Source of the DNA: Rostratula benghalensis | Taxonomy: Eukaryota > Chordata > Aves > Charadriiformes > Rostratulidae | Reading direction: 5' to 3' | NCBI GenBank assembly: GCA_013399305.1 | Contig: VXAI01000049.1 | Span: forward strand, 1,785,472-1,849,471 | Length of the DNA stretch: 64,000 nt | Shown: positions 28,901 to 59,518 of the stretch, piece after piece | How the letters are laid out: each line of letters starts with the position of its first letter | Numbering within the stretch: the first letter of the stretch is position 1 | Notes under the pieces: generated by a model | What the model saw: only the letters and a program-made list of their open reading frames with translations | Told to the model about the DNA's origin: nothing | Databases searched by the model: none | Made by a program: the position numbers and the translations under genes

Positions 28901-30457
28901 CAAAATACAAGCCTAAGTCGTATTTAAGAACTGAATCCCTAATGCAGTGGTTAACAGAAATGCACAAGAACCGTGCTGCAGAGCACCTCCCTGGGGTGGC
29001 GGCAGAACTGAGGGTTTGGTACCACCCTTTGGTACCTTCTGGTTGTAACCCCTTCACCAGTCCCTTCTCCACCTGCAGCAGGGCTGTCTCAGGTTAAGGA
29101 TGAGAGTTCTGGAGGGTGTTGTTCACTATCAAGAACAGATTTTATTTGCTCTGTCCTCATTGAATCTGCATCTGAATCTGAATAGTGGGTATTGGCCAAA
29201 AGGCATGTGCCCTCTCTGGGCATGTTAGCCACAGAAAGAGAAGAACATTAGACTGTGCAGGGGACCTCACATTTCCTACATACATCCAGCCTTGGAACCT
29301 GTGGGAAATTCCTTTTATTTTGTTCCTGGATGGATTCTGTACCCACAGCAGCCCCGAGAGGATAAGGTGGGGAGAGGAAGGGGATAATCTAACCATTATC
29401 AGCAGAGCTCCACACTCTGCCAAGACTTGCTGTGAAGCAAGTGTCTCGTGTTAGGGTGCCTCCAGAGTGTCCTGAGCTCTTCAGCAGGCCACCAACAATG
29501 GTAGAAGGTGTAAAGGCAATATTAGTGGCCACTTTTAGCAATCACAATTCGCAGCCCAGATGAGGTGCGATGCCAGATGAGCCATCCAAACCTGTTGCAT
29601 CCACCAGGTCCATGTCTCTCCATAAGTCTCTGCTTGCTTGCTTCCTCAATTTAAAGACTTCAGTCTAGGTACCCATCACTGCACGTGGCAACAGTCACCA
29701 TCTCTAAGCTGTTCCATCTGTGGTCAGGCGTGCTGGTGGCCCATAGCAAGTTTATACATACAAGGTTATACATACACAGCTTCAGATGTGCTGCTGCTTA
29801 AACAAGGTTAGCCATGGTTTCATTACTAAGATTTACACTGTCAGTTACAGAGGTGCCCATCCAACCCTATAACGCAAAAATTTATGGGCATCACAGAGAA
29901 ATTTTTATTGTTAGAGCTCATATACAATGTGTGCCCTTAGTGACACATTTTTAAAGAAAATATATTGTACTAGTGATTTCTAATGCTTAAAATAAAATGA
30001 AATAATAATCAACTTTTAGCTGCAGTTTCCCCCTGGTTATTGAGCTGAACTTAATGACTGGCTGAAAAGTATTTGTCAACACAACAGCTGGAGAGCAACA
30101 CTTTCTTGTAGCTTTATGTCACAGCATATGCCAGCCACTCAGAACATGTGATAATTCAACTGGAGCTGGTACTACAATAGCAGATGGGTTGAAGCATTGT
30201 TATTCTCACTCTAGCTCCCAGCCCTTGAGGGATCACTAAATAAAATCAAAGCAGATGGACCATTACAAGCTCATTTGTGTTCACTACAAGCACCTCAACC
30301 TCCAGTTGTGATATACTGCACCTTTGTATAAAATGACACGTATGGTAACATGACCTAATGAAAATAGCATCAGACTTGGCAAGTGAGGAATGAGGCTGGG
30401 AAATATGCACAGATCTATTTATCACTGAGTTCTTACCTTGTAGAAAGGGTTCATTTT

Positions 30458-30509
30458 CCCCCCTCCCCCCCCCTCCATGTTTATCACTGTATTTCCCTCC
30501 ATGTTTATC
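30458..30509 (-). repeat. C-tract with 24-bp-spaced direct repeat
   Basis: C-runs at 30458-30473 give G-runs on the minus strand. CCCTCCATGTTTATC occurs at 30471-30485 and again at 30495-30509. Confidence 0.8.
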
Positions 30510-31069
30510 CTTTAATTTCCCCATGCTTGTTGTAAGAACTAAGAGGTGGCCATTGGTTCTGACTGTAGGTCTAGCAGCTGCAAAGACAGGAGGAATGATA
30601 CTAACCCCAGTGCAGAACTCCTGCTCTTCACTCATTTCTACACACTCTCTTAATAAATTTGTTAATCCATGTGTCCCACAAGCAGCAAGGCTTTGACCAC
30701 CTACTGATACCAGTGTCTGCAATGACTGGGACTTCCACATATCTTTCTCAGCCATCCCTTACAATGACAACTCTGCCATTTTGAGCCTGTGGGGACTTGA
30801 CTTAGTGCATAAAATGAGTTGCTCCACTAAGCTCCAGAATTTTTTGTCTCTGGGGTCAGTCAGGATCCCTGACCAAACTGAGGGTGTCCCAGGACTTGGG
30901 AGAAATTGCTTCTAAAGGATGAAATACATTAAAAGCCTCAGTTGCCCAGAGGGGAATCCTTTGGGATCCGCTGGCAAAGTTAGTGCTGAAAAATTCTTCA
31001 TGCCATCCTCAGCAGCCCAACATAAAGTTGGGCTAATGCCTGATTAGAAAATGTTATATTCATTCAATG

Positions 31070-31093
31070 TCAGGTGACAGTACTGTCACCTGA
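31070..31093. repeat. Perfect 24-bp palindrome with two opposed E-boxes
   Basis: TCAGGTGACAGT (31070-31081) is followed directly by its reverse complement. Each arm has CAGGTG/CACCTG, the core bound by ZEB, SNAI and some bHLH factors. Confidence 0.95.
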
Positions 31094-32658
31094 AGACTTC
31101 TGTCCTACAGTCCTTACGCTGGCCATCATGCTCCAGGGAGCAATGGCAAGATGAAGTATGGCAGGCAAAATCTTGCTTCGTTTGATCACTACTGTGCTCT
31201 CACACATATATTCAGTTAATGACAGTTCCCAAAGATAAATTCCTCTCAGATATAAGCTTTTTATGTCTACATGTGTCTTTTTTTCTGCCTGGTTTTAAAC
31301 AGCTTCTGCACACTACTCCAGAGACAGCTGCATTCAGTGCTGAATAACATACACTGTGAACTTAGTAAAGGCTTTGGGATTTCTTTTTTTTTTTCCTGTC
31401 TAAAGAGGAAAAGTGGTAGTAGTCAGTCAGTCAAGTGTTGCCAGTTAGGTGCTTTTGTTTCTTATCTGCATGAAAGATCCCGTATAAGACTATGTATCTT
31501 TAGTAAAAGCTCCATAGATCAACTGACTGCCATAGGTCCCCCTCATGCCAGCTGCTGCTGGGTTTTCAAGACCCAGACAGGTGCAGCAATGGAAAGCCAA
31601 AGAAATTGCTTCATTAGGGTTGATAAATACAGTTGAACTTCTGTGACTGCAGTATGCAAGTTGAAAAAAACTTGTCCAGCTTCCTCTGTGAAACAGCCTC
31701 CTGCTGAGTGTTTGAATGGCATAAAAGCACTGAATGGATCAGCTAATACTTCCCACCTTCGCCAGAAACTGTCTCAAGGACAGCACTTCCAGGTAGCAGG
31801 CAGTGCCTGGCCGTGTCCATGGTTGCCTTGTTTTGTTGTTAGCACTTTCTGTGAAGTGTGGCCACTCATCCTCACCTGGGAATCAGCATAACTCCATCAC
31901 AAGTGTGTGCAGGTCGGGTCAGGCATCAGCACTGCAGCTTATCTGCTGGCCAGCTTTCCTATCAGCCAAACTAATTTGCTAAGATAATTCTGTTTCCTGC
32001 CATCTATTACAATAAATCAACCACTGTAGCTTCATTGAAGTCTTTGCTAGCTAATGAGCTGCCCTTGAAATTCTCAAACTGTATGTAAGGGGGGGGGGGC
32101 AGGAAGCGACAAGGGAGGGAGGTGAGAAACCCTTATTCTTATATTTAGATAATAGGAAAGTTTTATATAAACAACCTGATGTTCTGGGCAATGTTGTGTC
32201 TCCTCAGCCTCATGTTAATGGATCATTCTTGCCAGAGTCAGCTCAGCCTGGGACAAAAACACTAAATGCATCAATCATTGCTTTAAAAACAACTTTTTGG
32301 AATAATGTGATCTGAGATGGTGGAGCATTCATGTGGGTAAACACAAATATGGGGGGGTGAGACACAGAGAGAGAGCACTTCAGGAAAGAGTAGCAGTAAA
32401 ATGACAAGGGATCCACCAGTGTGGTTATTGAAGAAGGAAATAAGCATGTTCCTATGAAATCCTAACTCTCTGGCAATGAATTTTGAACAGGGAAAAAACA
32501 TTGAAGACAGATCGACAGGAGCTGCAGAAACATGAAGCAACCCAGAGCATCCCAACTACTGCAGGAAGAACTTAGCAGCAAAACAGGTATTAAGATCCTT
32601 CTGCTTTTTCCTTAGGGCAACGTCAAACCACCGAGGGCAGTAGTGAGGTAGATACATG

Positions 32659-32757
32659 GATGTATATATGATGTATATATGATGTATATATGATGTATAT
32701 ATGATGTATATATGATGTATATGTGATGTGTATATGATGTGTATATGATGTATATAT
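32659..32757. repeat. 11-bp minisatellite, 9 units
   Basis: Nine contiguous units of GATGTATATAT at 32659, 32670, 32681, 32692, 32703, 32714, 32725, 32736 and 32747. The first five and the ninth are identical; units 6-8 carry A-to-G changes. A GTATATAC tail follows. Confidence 0.95.
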
Positions 32758-32827
32758 GTATATACACTAGGTTATACACTGCCTGTAATGTTCTGTTCAG
32801 ATTCACTATTTAATAATGCTGAATTAC

Positions 32828-32859
32828 TTTTTTTTTTTTTTTTTGGGGGGTGGGGGGAG
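32828..32859. repeat. Poly(T) followed by G-runs
   Basis: About 17 T run straight into two G-hexamers separated by one T. Confidence 0.85.
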
Positions 32860-33279
32860 GAGTTGTTTGTTTTTATAAAAGGGACTTTTATTCCTCCTGG
32901 AATTTCAGCATTTTCTTTTAGCTTTTCCTGCAGCTCAGCACTGGTCACTGGCATAAAATGCCGTTGTGCTGCACCAGTTTGGTTACTGAAGGGAGCCAAC
33001 ACCTCAGCAACAGCACATTCAGTCATTTGGCAGGAGGATGCTTGAAAATAATTGCATATCCCCTCTCTGCCTTTAAATATTCAGAGGAAAAGTCACAGAA
33101 GAACCAATAATGGGGCAATAATAATGGGGCTGAAGACCAGCATTCTCGTGTGAACTCATCTATCCCTCGGTTTCATTTACATGTTTAGCAACTGCTTGTT
33201 TCTCCATCGGAGCCAGATCATTACCTGACTGGTAAAAAGAGAGGGGAAGTCTGTTCACCTTTGGGCAACTAGCTCTGCA

Positions 33280-33353
33280 TTTATTAATAGTTGTTGCCCA
33301 TCTCATTATACATTTAATTGCTGCATTATAATTTATTTATTCATTGATTTATT
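33280..33353 (-). promoter_or_regulatory. Cluster of polyadenylation hexamers / TAAT-rich element
   Basis: The minus strand has AATAAA at 33353, 33341, 33337 and 33285 and ATTAAA at 33318. This is either the far 3' end of a long CYLD 3' UTR or an AT-rich regulatory block. An octamer sits nearby at 33409. Confidence 0.3.
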
Positions 33354-33699
33354 GTAATAGATGAGTAGAAACAAAATTAGCTTTGCAAATGACTTTGGTG
33401 GGTGGGAAATTTGCATGGTTAAACAAAACCCAAGCCGCAGTGTGGAATGGGAGCTGCTACTTAGTGAATAGCATCCTAACAGGTGAGCAGCAGCCTATAC
33501 AAACTGCTCTCCTTAGAAAGTGAAAGTCAATCCTGCCAATTTACAGACTTTTTAAAAAGAAATCACTGTGTAACTTATATGCAATTATCTTTACATTTCC
33601 AGATGTCTCTTTTCTTCATGGAACAGGGAATGGGCTGAAAATGAAGGATAAATAGGACGGGAAGTGATGACTCCTGAAAAATTGGAAACCTAAAGGTGG

Positions 33700-33930
33700 G
33701 AAGTTTGGTTCAGCTGGGGGTGCGGTTGTGTGAGTGTGGGTCTGTCACACACAGTCAGCCTACAGGAGCTGTACCGATGCTGCTCCTGCCGGGCGGAGGG
33801 AGCGCTGGGCTCTCCCCACGCTGGTTGTCACCCACCGCCGGGCTGGCCCCACGGGAACGTTTGGGGGGTGTTTGGAATTTATAAACCCGGGAAAGGTCGG
33901 CTTGTACCTAATGACGGCAGACCAAAAGTA
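33700..33930. promoter_or_regulatory. Isolated CpG-rich patch
   Basis: About a dozen CpGs occur in some 230 bases (GCCGGGCGGAGGGAGCGC, CACCGCCGGGC, AACCCGGG-type words) in otherwise CpG-poor sequence. A TATA-like TTTATAAAC lies at its right side. No ORF of credible quality starts here. It could be a promoter of a non-coding transcript or a distal element. Confidence 0.35.
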
Positions 33931-35001
33931 GATTTAAGAGCAACACAAACAAAAACTATAAAAAGGGATAAGGGTGTGGGGGTGTGTACGGCCACGTATG
34001 TGTGCAAGTCTTCATTTTCAGGAGCCGAGTGTTAGGAATAGAGGTTTCCAGCTGGTACAGGCACTGCCCTCTGGTGAGTGGATACTGGAAATACAGGCGA
34101 ACTCCCCCTGCAGCTGCTCAGCCCAGCCCAGCTCTCAGGAACATACACCCTAATGGAGTAAAAGCGTCCGAGCATCTTTTTTCCCCACAGTCATCCGCAG
34201 GAGGGCTCCGCTTTAGCTTTTAAGAAGTTAAATAATATCTTATTGCTAATGAAAAACTCATTTTTCATTTCATTTCATTCACACCCAAACCCTTTACTTG
34301 CCCTTTACCAAGATGTGTTACCTACTTCTGCAGTGTATTTTTTTGTGTTTAAGTACTTGCAATAATAATAGGATTTTTAAAAAATACTTTCGATGACAGC
34401 ATTCATTTTTACAGTCCCAGGTAAGACTTTTTCTTCATTAGTATTAATAGTAGTACAATAGTCAGGAAAAGCAATTACCCATGGAAATACTGGGTAGCCG
34501 TGTTTTCCTGGCTGGAGGACCCATGCAGACTGGGTGTGCAGGTCTTCTAAGTGGTAACTGTAGAGGCATCCAGAACAATCCCAGGAGGAGCCCATCACTT
34601 GGTGTCAGTAAGGTTGTTGCTCTGAACATTTAAAAACCAAATAATTTTTCCCCTTCAAGCAAAGTATGACAGCTAACAGCTTTTCCTACCAAGTGGTAAG
34701 ACACAGGTCCTACCTGCTTTGACCTGGTTTGCTAGAGTACAGCAATTCCCGTTTCCTAGAAATGCTCAAATTGAGACAAAGCAAAGATACATAAAAAGAA
34801 CTCCTTCCTCGAGCACACCAAAGAAGCTAATTCCACACTGAAAGCACTACTGTTTGTGACACACCCAAAACTCCGAGCCCCCAAAGAAGTGAATAGAGCC
34901 ATAAGAATAATGTTTTTAATTAATATCAATTATTATTAGAGACAGCACATTGTACATTCCTTTCCAGCAGCAGCAAATTCTGCTCTACCACGGGCTCTGT
35001 C

Positions 35002-35024
35002 TGTGTGTGTGTGTGTGTGTGTGT
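35002..35024. repeat. (TG)11 microsatellite
   Basis: Uninterrupted TG dinucleotides. Confidence 0.9.
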
Positions 35025-35134
35025 TTAGTTAAGGCTAGATGAGGGCAACCTGATACAACAGTTTCCTTCCCCAACTCATTCCTGGAGACAGCTTTTGTAA
35101 GCTTAAGGACTAGTTGTGCACAAAACATGGGATG

Positions 35135-35140
35135 TTTATT
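35135..35140 (-). terminator. Possible distal polyadenylation signal
   Basis: A single AATAAA on the minus strand, followed by TGTTTTGTG about 20 bases on. It would give CYLD a 3' UTR of about 4.1 kb. Confidence 0.25.
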
Positions 35141-36345
35141 TAGCAAAACATCAAGAACAGAGAAGAAAACATGCTTTGTTACAGTGGTAAAAATACACAA
35201 AGCTTTCAAAGCTTTTTTTTTTTTTTTTTACACCCATTCAGTTCTGAAACCATATAATTCCAGTTTGCAGCATGTTGTACCTTCACGTGGTATTAAACAA
35301 GGCTATTGTTGGGCTCGTGGTGACCAAGGTCAGCTGTTCAGTGGAGTATGAAGTGCACAAGAAAAATCAGTACATTGCAATGAGCCATTTATGAATAGGA
35401 GTAATTCCTGTTACACAGAGCACTGCCTTCACAGGGAACACCCACACTGCTCAGGACAAACACACAACCACGCTGTCAAGAGCATAGAATCAGTATCACA
35501 GAAACTAGAAAGACCTTAACTGAACATACATATTTTTTTTGTGTTTTTATCTTCCAGTTATCTCCCAAACCAGAAGACAAGCACGCTGATGGCTGTGGGT
35601 ATGGGGAGGGCAGGGGTGGGTGGGGGTGTCTTTGTTTGGATTTTTGTTCTTGTCATGTGTAAGGCATCACTTTTTCTCTTTACTTTCACATAATCTGTCT
35701 TCAAAATTAGCAAGCACAGTGTTCAACATTCTACTGATTTGAGCCCCTATTTCTGAAAGTGCTCAGCAGAGCAGGGGCTAAGAGTTGTACTGGGGTCAGT
35801 GTTTCTCCCCAGTTACAGAAGTTTATGTATTTTGCAACTTTACATTTTCACAGGCTGTCAGGAACTGTATTTTCTACGTATTTTCCCACCTCCGGGTTAA
35901 GGCCGTTACTAAAAACACTTAAGAGCTGAACCATGAAGCAATCATCGAAGCGTAATTAATGTATGGGCACAGTCACTCATCAAGACAAAAACCAACCAAA
36001 TGCATGAAACACATGAAAGCTGGTGCTGTCACTGGAATCTTTGGGCACTCCAACAGCAGCAGGTGCTTTACAATGCGGGCTCTTTCTTCAAAACAGCTTC
36101 TTCAGTTCCCCTGCAACACAAGCTGATGGCTACAACCACTTTCTTACCCTCGTAGACAAATTATTTTATAATTTTCCTTCTACAGTGAACCACCTTTTTG
36201 TCCCTCCTGTCTGTCCTTTCTGAGAAAGAAAATAAAAATTGAGGTTAATTTCCCTCCATTTCATTTACATTGCCAAATTATCTCCAATCCAATGCAAAGC
36301 AATACTTTTTTTGCCTTAAAAGACAACTCAATTGTCAAAACCAAC

Positions 36346-36363
36346 TTTATTTTTTCTTTTATT
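36346..36363 (-). terminator. Tandem polyadenylation signals, candidate CYLD 3' end
   Basis: The minus strand reads AATAAA twice within 18 bases, followed by GTTGGTTTTG and further T/GT-rich sequence, the layout of a vertebrate cleavage site. Cleavage would fall around 36325-36340. Confidence 0.45.
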
Positions 36364-38776
36364 TGGTGTGCCATAGCTTTCTCTGCCCTCTCAACTGGTA
36401 AGCAATAACTAGCTGTGTAATGATAGACTGTGTGCTGAACTATTTCCTCTGTGCCAATAATGTAAAGTAGTACAAAAGGCAGGTGGTCAAGCACTGCCTG
36501 CATTTCAAAACAAACACAGCATTTCTCACCAAGCAGTAGCCTCACTAATGCATTTAAACACCCTCCGTTTCTCCTGACCATTCTCTCCACCTGCCACAGG
36601 AAGAGCTCACAACTTCCCTTCCACTTGCAGTCAAAGGCCAGAAGACTGGAGGCCAGAAGACAAGCAGTTCATTTACACCCATCTGGTTTTACTCACTTCT
36701 GCTAATGGAACATGCACCCTGAAAATACAGGATTGCAGGCAAATTGCTGTTGGGAAGGCCAAAGGTATTTTGCTACAAGATTATTCATCTACAAAGCTGC
36801 TGCCCAAATCCAGGGCTGGCCCTCTCAGTTCCACTTCTGCTCCACAAGGCCAGGCAGGAAGAGGTAAGTGTGATTTTTTGGTACAACACAAGACCTCTGA
36901 AGGGCAGAGGGAGGGAGAAAGATGAAACAAGACGTATGAAAGTTAATGCATTGGGAAAACTTAGAAAATAAAGCTAGGGATGGGGACGAGAAAAAAAATC
37001 TAGACATTCAGACTGGTCTCATTGGTACATAGCTTTGTGCTTGTTCATTTTGTAAAGCCTTTATGGCAGAAGGGGGCTTTGCCTGTGCCTATTTCCATGC
37101 TGAGTCACCAAAGGGCCAGCGGAGTGAAGGCCTGTTGTATTATTATTGCATTTTTTTTTCCCCTCCCAAGCGCCCTCTTCCTTTAACATCACTTGAGGTA
37201 CCTGGGGCTGTACTTCCTCTTCAGCGTGCAGCCACGGGTAGGTTGTCACACTTTCTCCTCAGATGAGCCAATGGAAACAGAAGCAGCTGCCAGCCAAGCC
37301 CTAGAGCCAGTCTCTGTGCCTTACGCTGCCTGCCAGATGCTGCTGCGGCACCGCTCATCCCATCGCCGAGCACCCGCAGCTGCTGTCCCAGACAGGGTGT
37401 AGCAGGACAGGGTGTAGCCAGGGAAGAGCCAAAGGACAATAACCATCACCTGAAGCCTCTCTGGAGTTTGTCCAGAGAGAAAGAGTTGAGGAGCACATAG
37501 TAATAATGAAACTACAGCCAGGGTCTTTTAAAAAACTTGCAGTGACACTGAAACCATTAAAGAAACAGAGTTTTGCCAAGGAGCACAGAGTAGACAAATA
37601 AGGCCGTGGAACATGGAAGCCAGGAGACTGTCAAGAGGTAAAAGCAACAGTGACACTTTTAATAACTTCCTTGCTCGAGAGTGAAAAAATAGAGCACACT
37701 TCATGCAGCAGCTACTGGAGCAGATCAACTCTCTCCACCCCTCACTTTACAGAGATGAGTCCTTCAAGCATAATTTTCAGATTTCTCTCTAGTACTGTCC
37801 TGTGGTAGAGTGTGTCCCAAAGAAAGACTCCAGGTTCTCCCAGAACAAAGTAACTGCATTTCCTACCATCTGGGATCAGCCTCCCTTCCCTTTAGAACAC
37901 CGGCTTTTTCAAAGTGGCTTTTCCTGTGTTGCATTTTGTGACCTCCCCCTCTATGGACTAGATCCCAAAAAGGAAGTTTTCCATACAAAACAGCTTAGAG
38001 TTGCAGACGCACAGCTCACGTGTATGCAGTTTGTACAACCAGATTTTACTGTGTGTATAGAGTTGCACGTTTGGTAGCCAGTGTAGACAAAGTAGCTAAA
38101 AAGCAACTGAACCAAGAGTATTCCATTGCAAACAGGAGCCAACAGACTGCAAGGTGTAGTATTTTACATCAGCACAGGTTTTGCAGGTTTTCAAGTTAGG
38201 TTTCAGTAGGTACTTGGTGTACAGTAAAACTCTGATCTACTTTTACTTACAGCTTCCTCCTTCCAGGCAGATTTTCAATACTGGTCAGTAATCTTTAATG
38301 AAGAGTCAGGTGTCTAACAATTCCCAGGTAGTAGCTTAACGTACTGTTGAAAAGTCAGTTTTGTTTTACCAAGGACTGGAATCCACTTCAGTAACATTCC
38401 CTGAGGCAACCCGCTGTTGTATTGTTTTCTCCTCCAATCATTTGTATATAGCTGCTGTTCTGTTCCAGACTGCTTTGTTTCTTTAAAAATAGACACTTAG
38501 AAAAAGACATCTGTTAACTTTCATCGCTAATTTTATATTTCAGTAATTATGCTTCCCTTAATACCCTCTTCTCCTCCTCTTTTTTCCCCTCCAAAAATTA
38601 CAAGTTAACAGATAGCAAATCTGTGTGCTTGATTTTCACAGGATAGGAATTCAGATCTTAAAATGAACATTAATTTTTGAAGATGCAAATGTGTGAACTG
38701 AAAAGAATGTAGTAGACAGAACAGAATTAATATGCAAGGAACAGTCTAGAAGTTATCTTACTGAAACTGAGGTGGT

Positions 38777-38800
38777 GAGAGAGAGAGAGAGAGAGAGAGA
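38777..38800. repeat. (GA)12 microsatellite in CYLD 3' UTR
   Basis: Uninterrupted GA on the plus strand, so a (TC)12 run in the transcript. Confidence 0.9.
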
Positions 38801-39264
38801 GTCTATGGGCAGGGGAAGCGGGCAGGAGGGGAGGGTAGAGAAACACATGAGAATCATCATCCTTGGTCCATAGAAATGCACTGAGCAAGAACATTCCATA
38901 TCTTCACATTCCCAATGGACTAAGGAGGTTTCTCCTGATATAATTCCACCTTTAACATTTAAAAAAAGCCTGTGTATCACCAATGCACTTAAAGCTTTAA
39001 GTTTTAGTAACTTCACTTAGACTTTGTTTATAAAACAAACACACACAAGCACACTTCCTAGAGTGCAGAAATGCTTAAATACTTCAATTACAGAACTCCA
39101 CGTGTCATTTTTGGAACAGTAATCCTTCTGCTCTCAGAGTCAGCTTCCTCATCATCATCGCATCCATTGCCAGCAACGGTTGCATTAAAACTAACCCAAA
39201 AAATGCAGCAAATGCAGTAGTCAGTAACTCTCTCCTGCTTCTTTAGTTTTCCAGAGGACGTTGT

Positions 39265-59364
<20,100 letters not shown>

Positions 59365-59518
59365 TGTGATGAAAACTTTAAAAGCTGTGCAGGACTCTTC
59401 AGGAAAAATAAGCTGTTGATCTATGTGCACTGATCTTGACAAATTCTACTGGAGGGTCCAACCTTTGTGAAACAATGCAATATTCATTTTGCAAAGAACC
59501 AAATCCAAAGCAGAAAGC
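59365..59518 (-). other. CYLD: CYLD 5' UTR part of first coding exon
   Basis: A pyrimidine-rich tract ending CTTCATTGTAG precedes position 59518, so the exon holding the start codon probably begins there, with 154 nt of untranslated sequence before the ATG. This segment has an in-frame TAG (59448-59446) and a short upstream ORF (59487-59446). The splice site is inferred from sequence only. Confidence 0.7.
59446..59487 (-). CDS. Upstream ORF, 13 codons, in CYLD 5' UTR
   Basis: ATG at 59487-59485 (A at -3, A at +4) opens a frame reading MNIALFHKGWTLQ and stops at TAG 59448-59446. It ends 81 nt before the CYLD start. Its context is about as good as that of the main ATG, so scanning ribosomes could use it. 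It is listed as a possible translation-control element, not as a functional peptide. Confidence 0.4.
   Translation of the reverse strand: MNIALFHKGWTLQ

Larger units (their letters stand above)
16549..32658. other. Intergenic, no gene seen; candidate regulatory blocks
   Basis: No coding frame is believable. Candidate regulatory blocks lie at about 17580-18350 (two TATTGTT SOX-type words, CCAGCTGC E-box), 22690-23470 (octamer at 23412) and 28060-28720 (many TAAT cores, mirrored GGATTA-like pair). Hairpin-forming sequences are at 19188 and 31070. Confidence 0.5.
32860..36339. other. Intergenic or distal CYLD 3' UTR
   Basis: The tract contains the CpG-rich patch, the hexamer cluster and a TG repeat. 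No protein-coding frame is convincing. Whether CYLD transcripts extend into it depends on which polyadenylation signal is used. Confidence 0.5.
36340..39264 (-). other. CYLD: CYLD 3' UTR (extent inferred)
   Basis: No AATAAA occurs on the minus strand between the stop codon and 36363 by my scan; the first two are at 36363-36358 and 36351-36346. Taking these as the end gives a 3' UTR of about 2.9 kb. The tract includes a (TC)12 repeat (38777-38800) and no open frame worth calling. Longer forms could end at AATAAA 35140-35135 or at the hexamer cluster near 33.3 kb; the human 3' UTR is several kb long as I recall. Confidence 0.45.

Noticed and set aside
30246..30755. 169-codon open frame on the minus strand
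   Set aside because: Longest frame in the desert, but it runs through a C-tract and a direct repeat, has no domain-like pattern or splice context, and resembles no family I know.
32612..32806. Repetitive 64-codon peptide frame on the minus strand
   Set aside because: It is simply the 11-bp minisatellite translated (Tyr/Ile/His repeats).
35480..35520. Possible fourth CR1 3' end (CATAGAATCA ... AGACCTTA)
   Set aside because: Only about 40 bases of loose similarity; too short to support.
59365..59442. N-terminal extension of CYLD from an upstream in-frame start
   Set aside because: The frame upstream has TTG, not ATG, at 59442 and a TAG two codons earlier, so ATG at 59364 is the first usable start.
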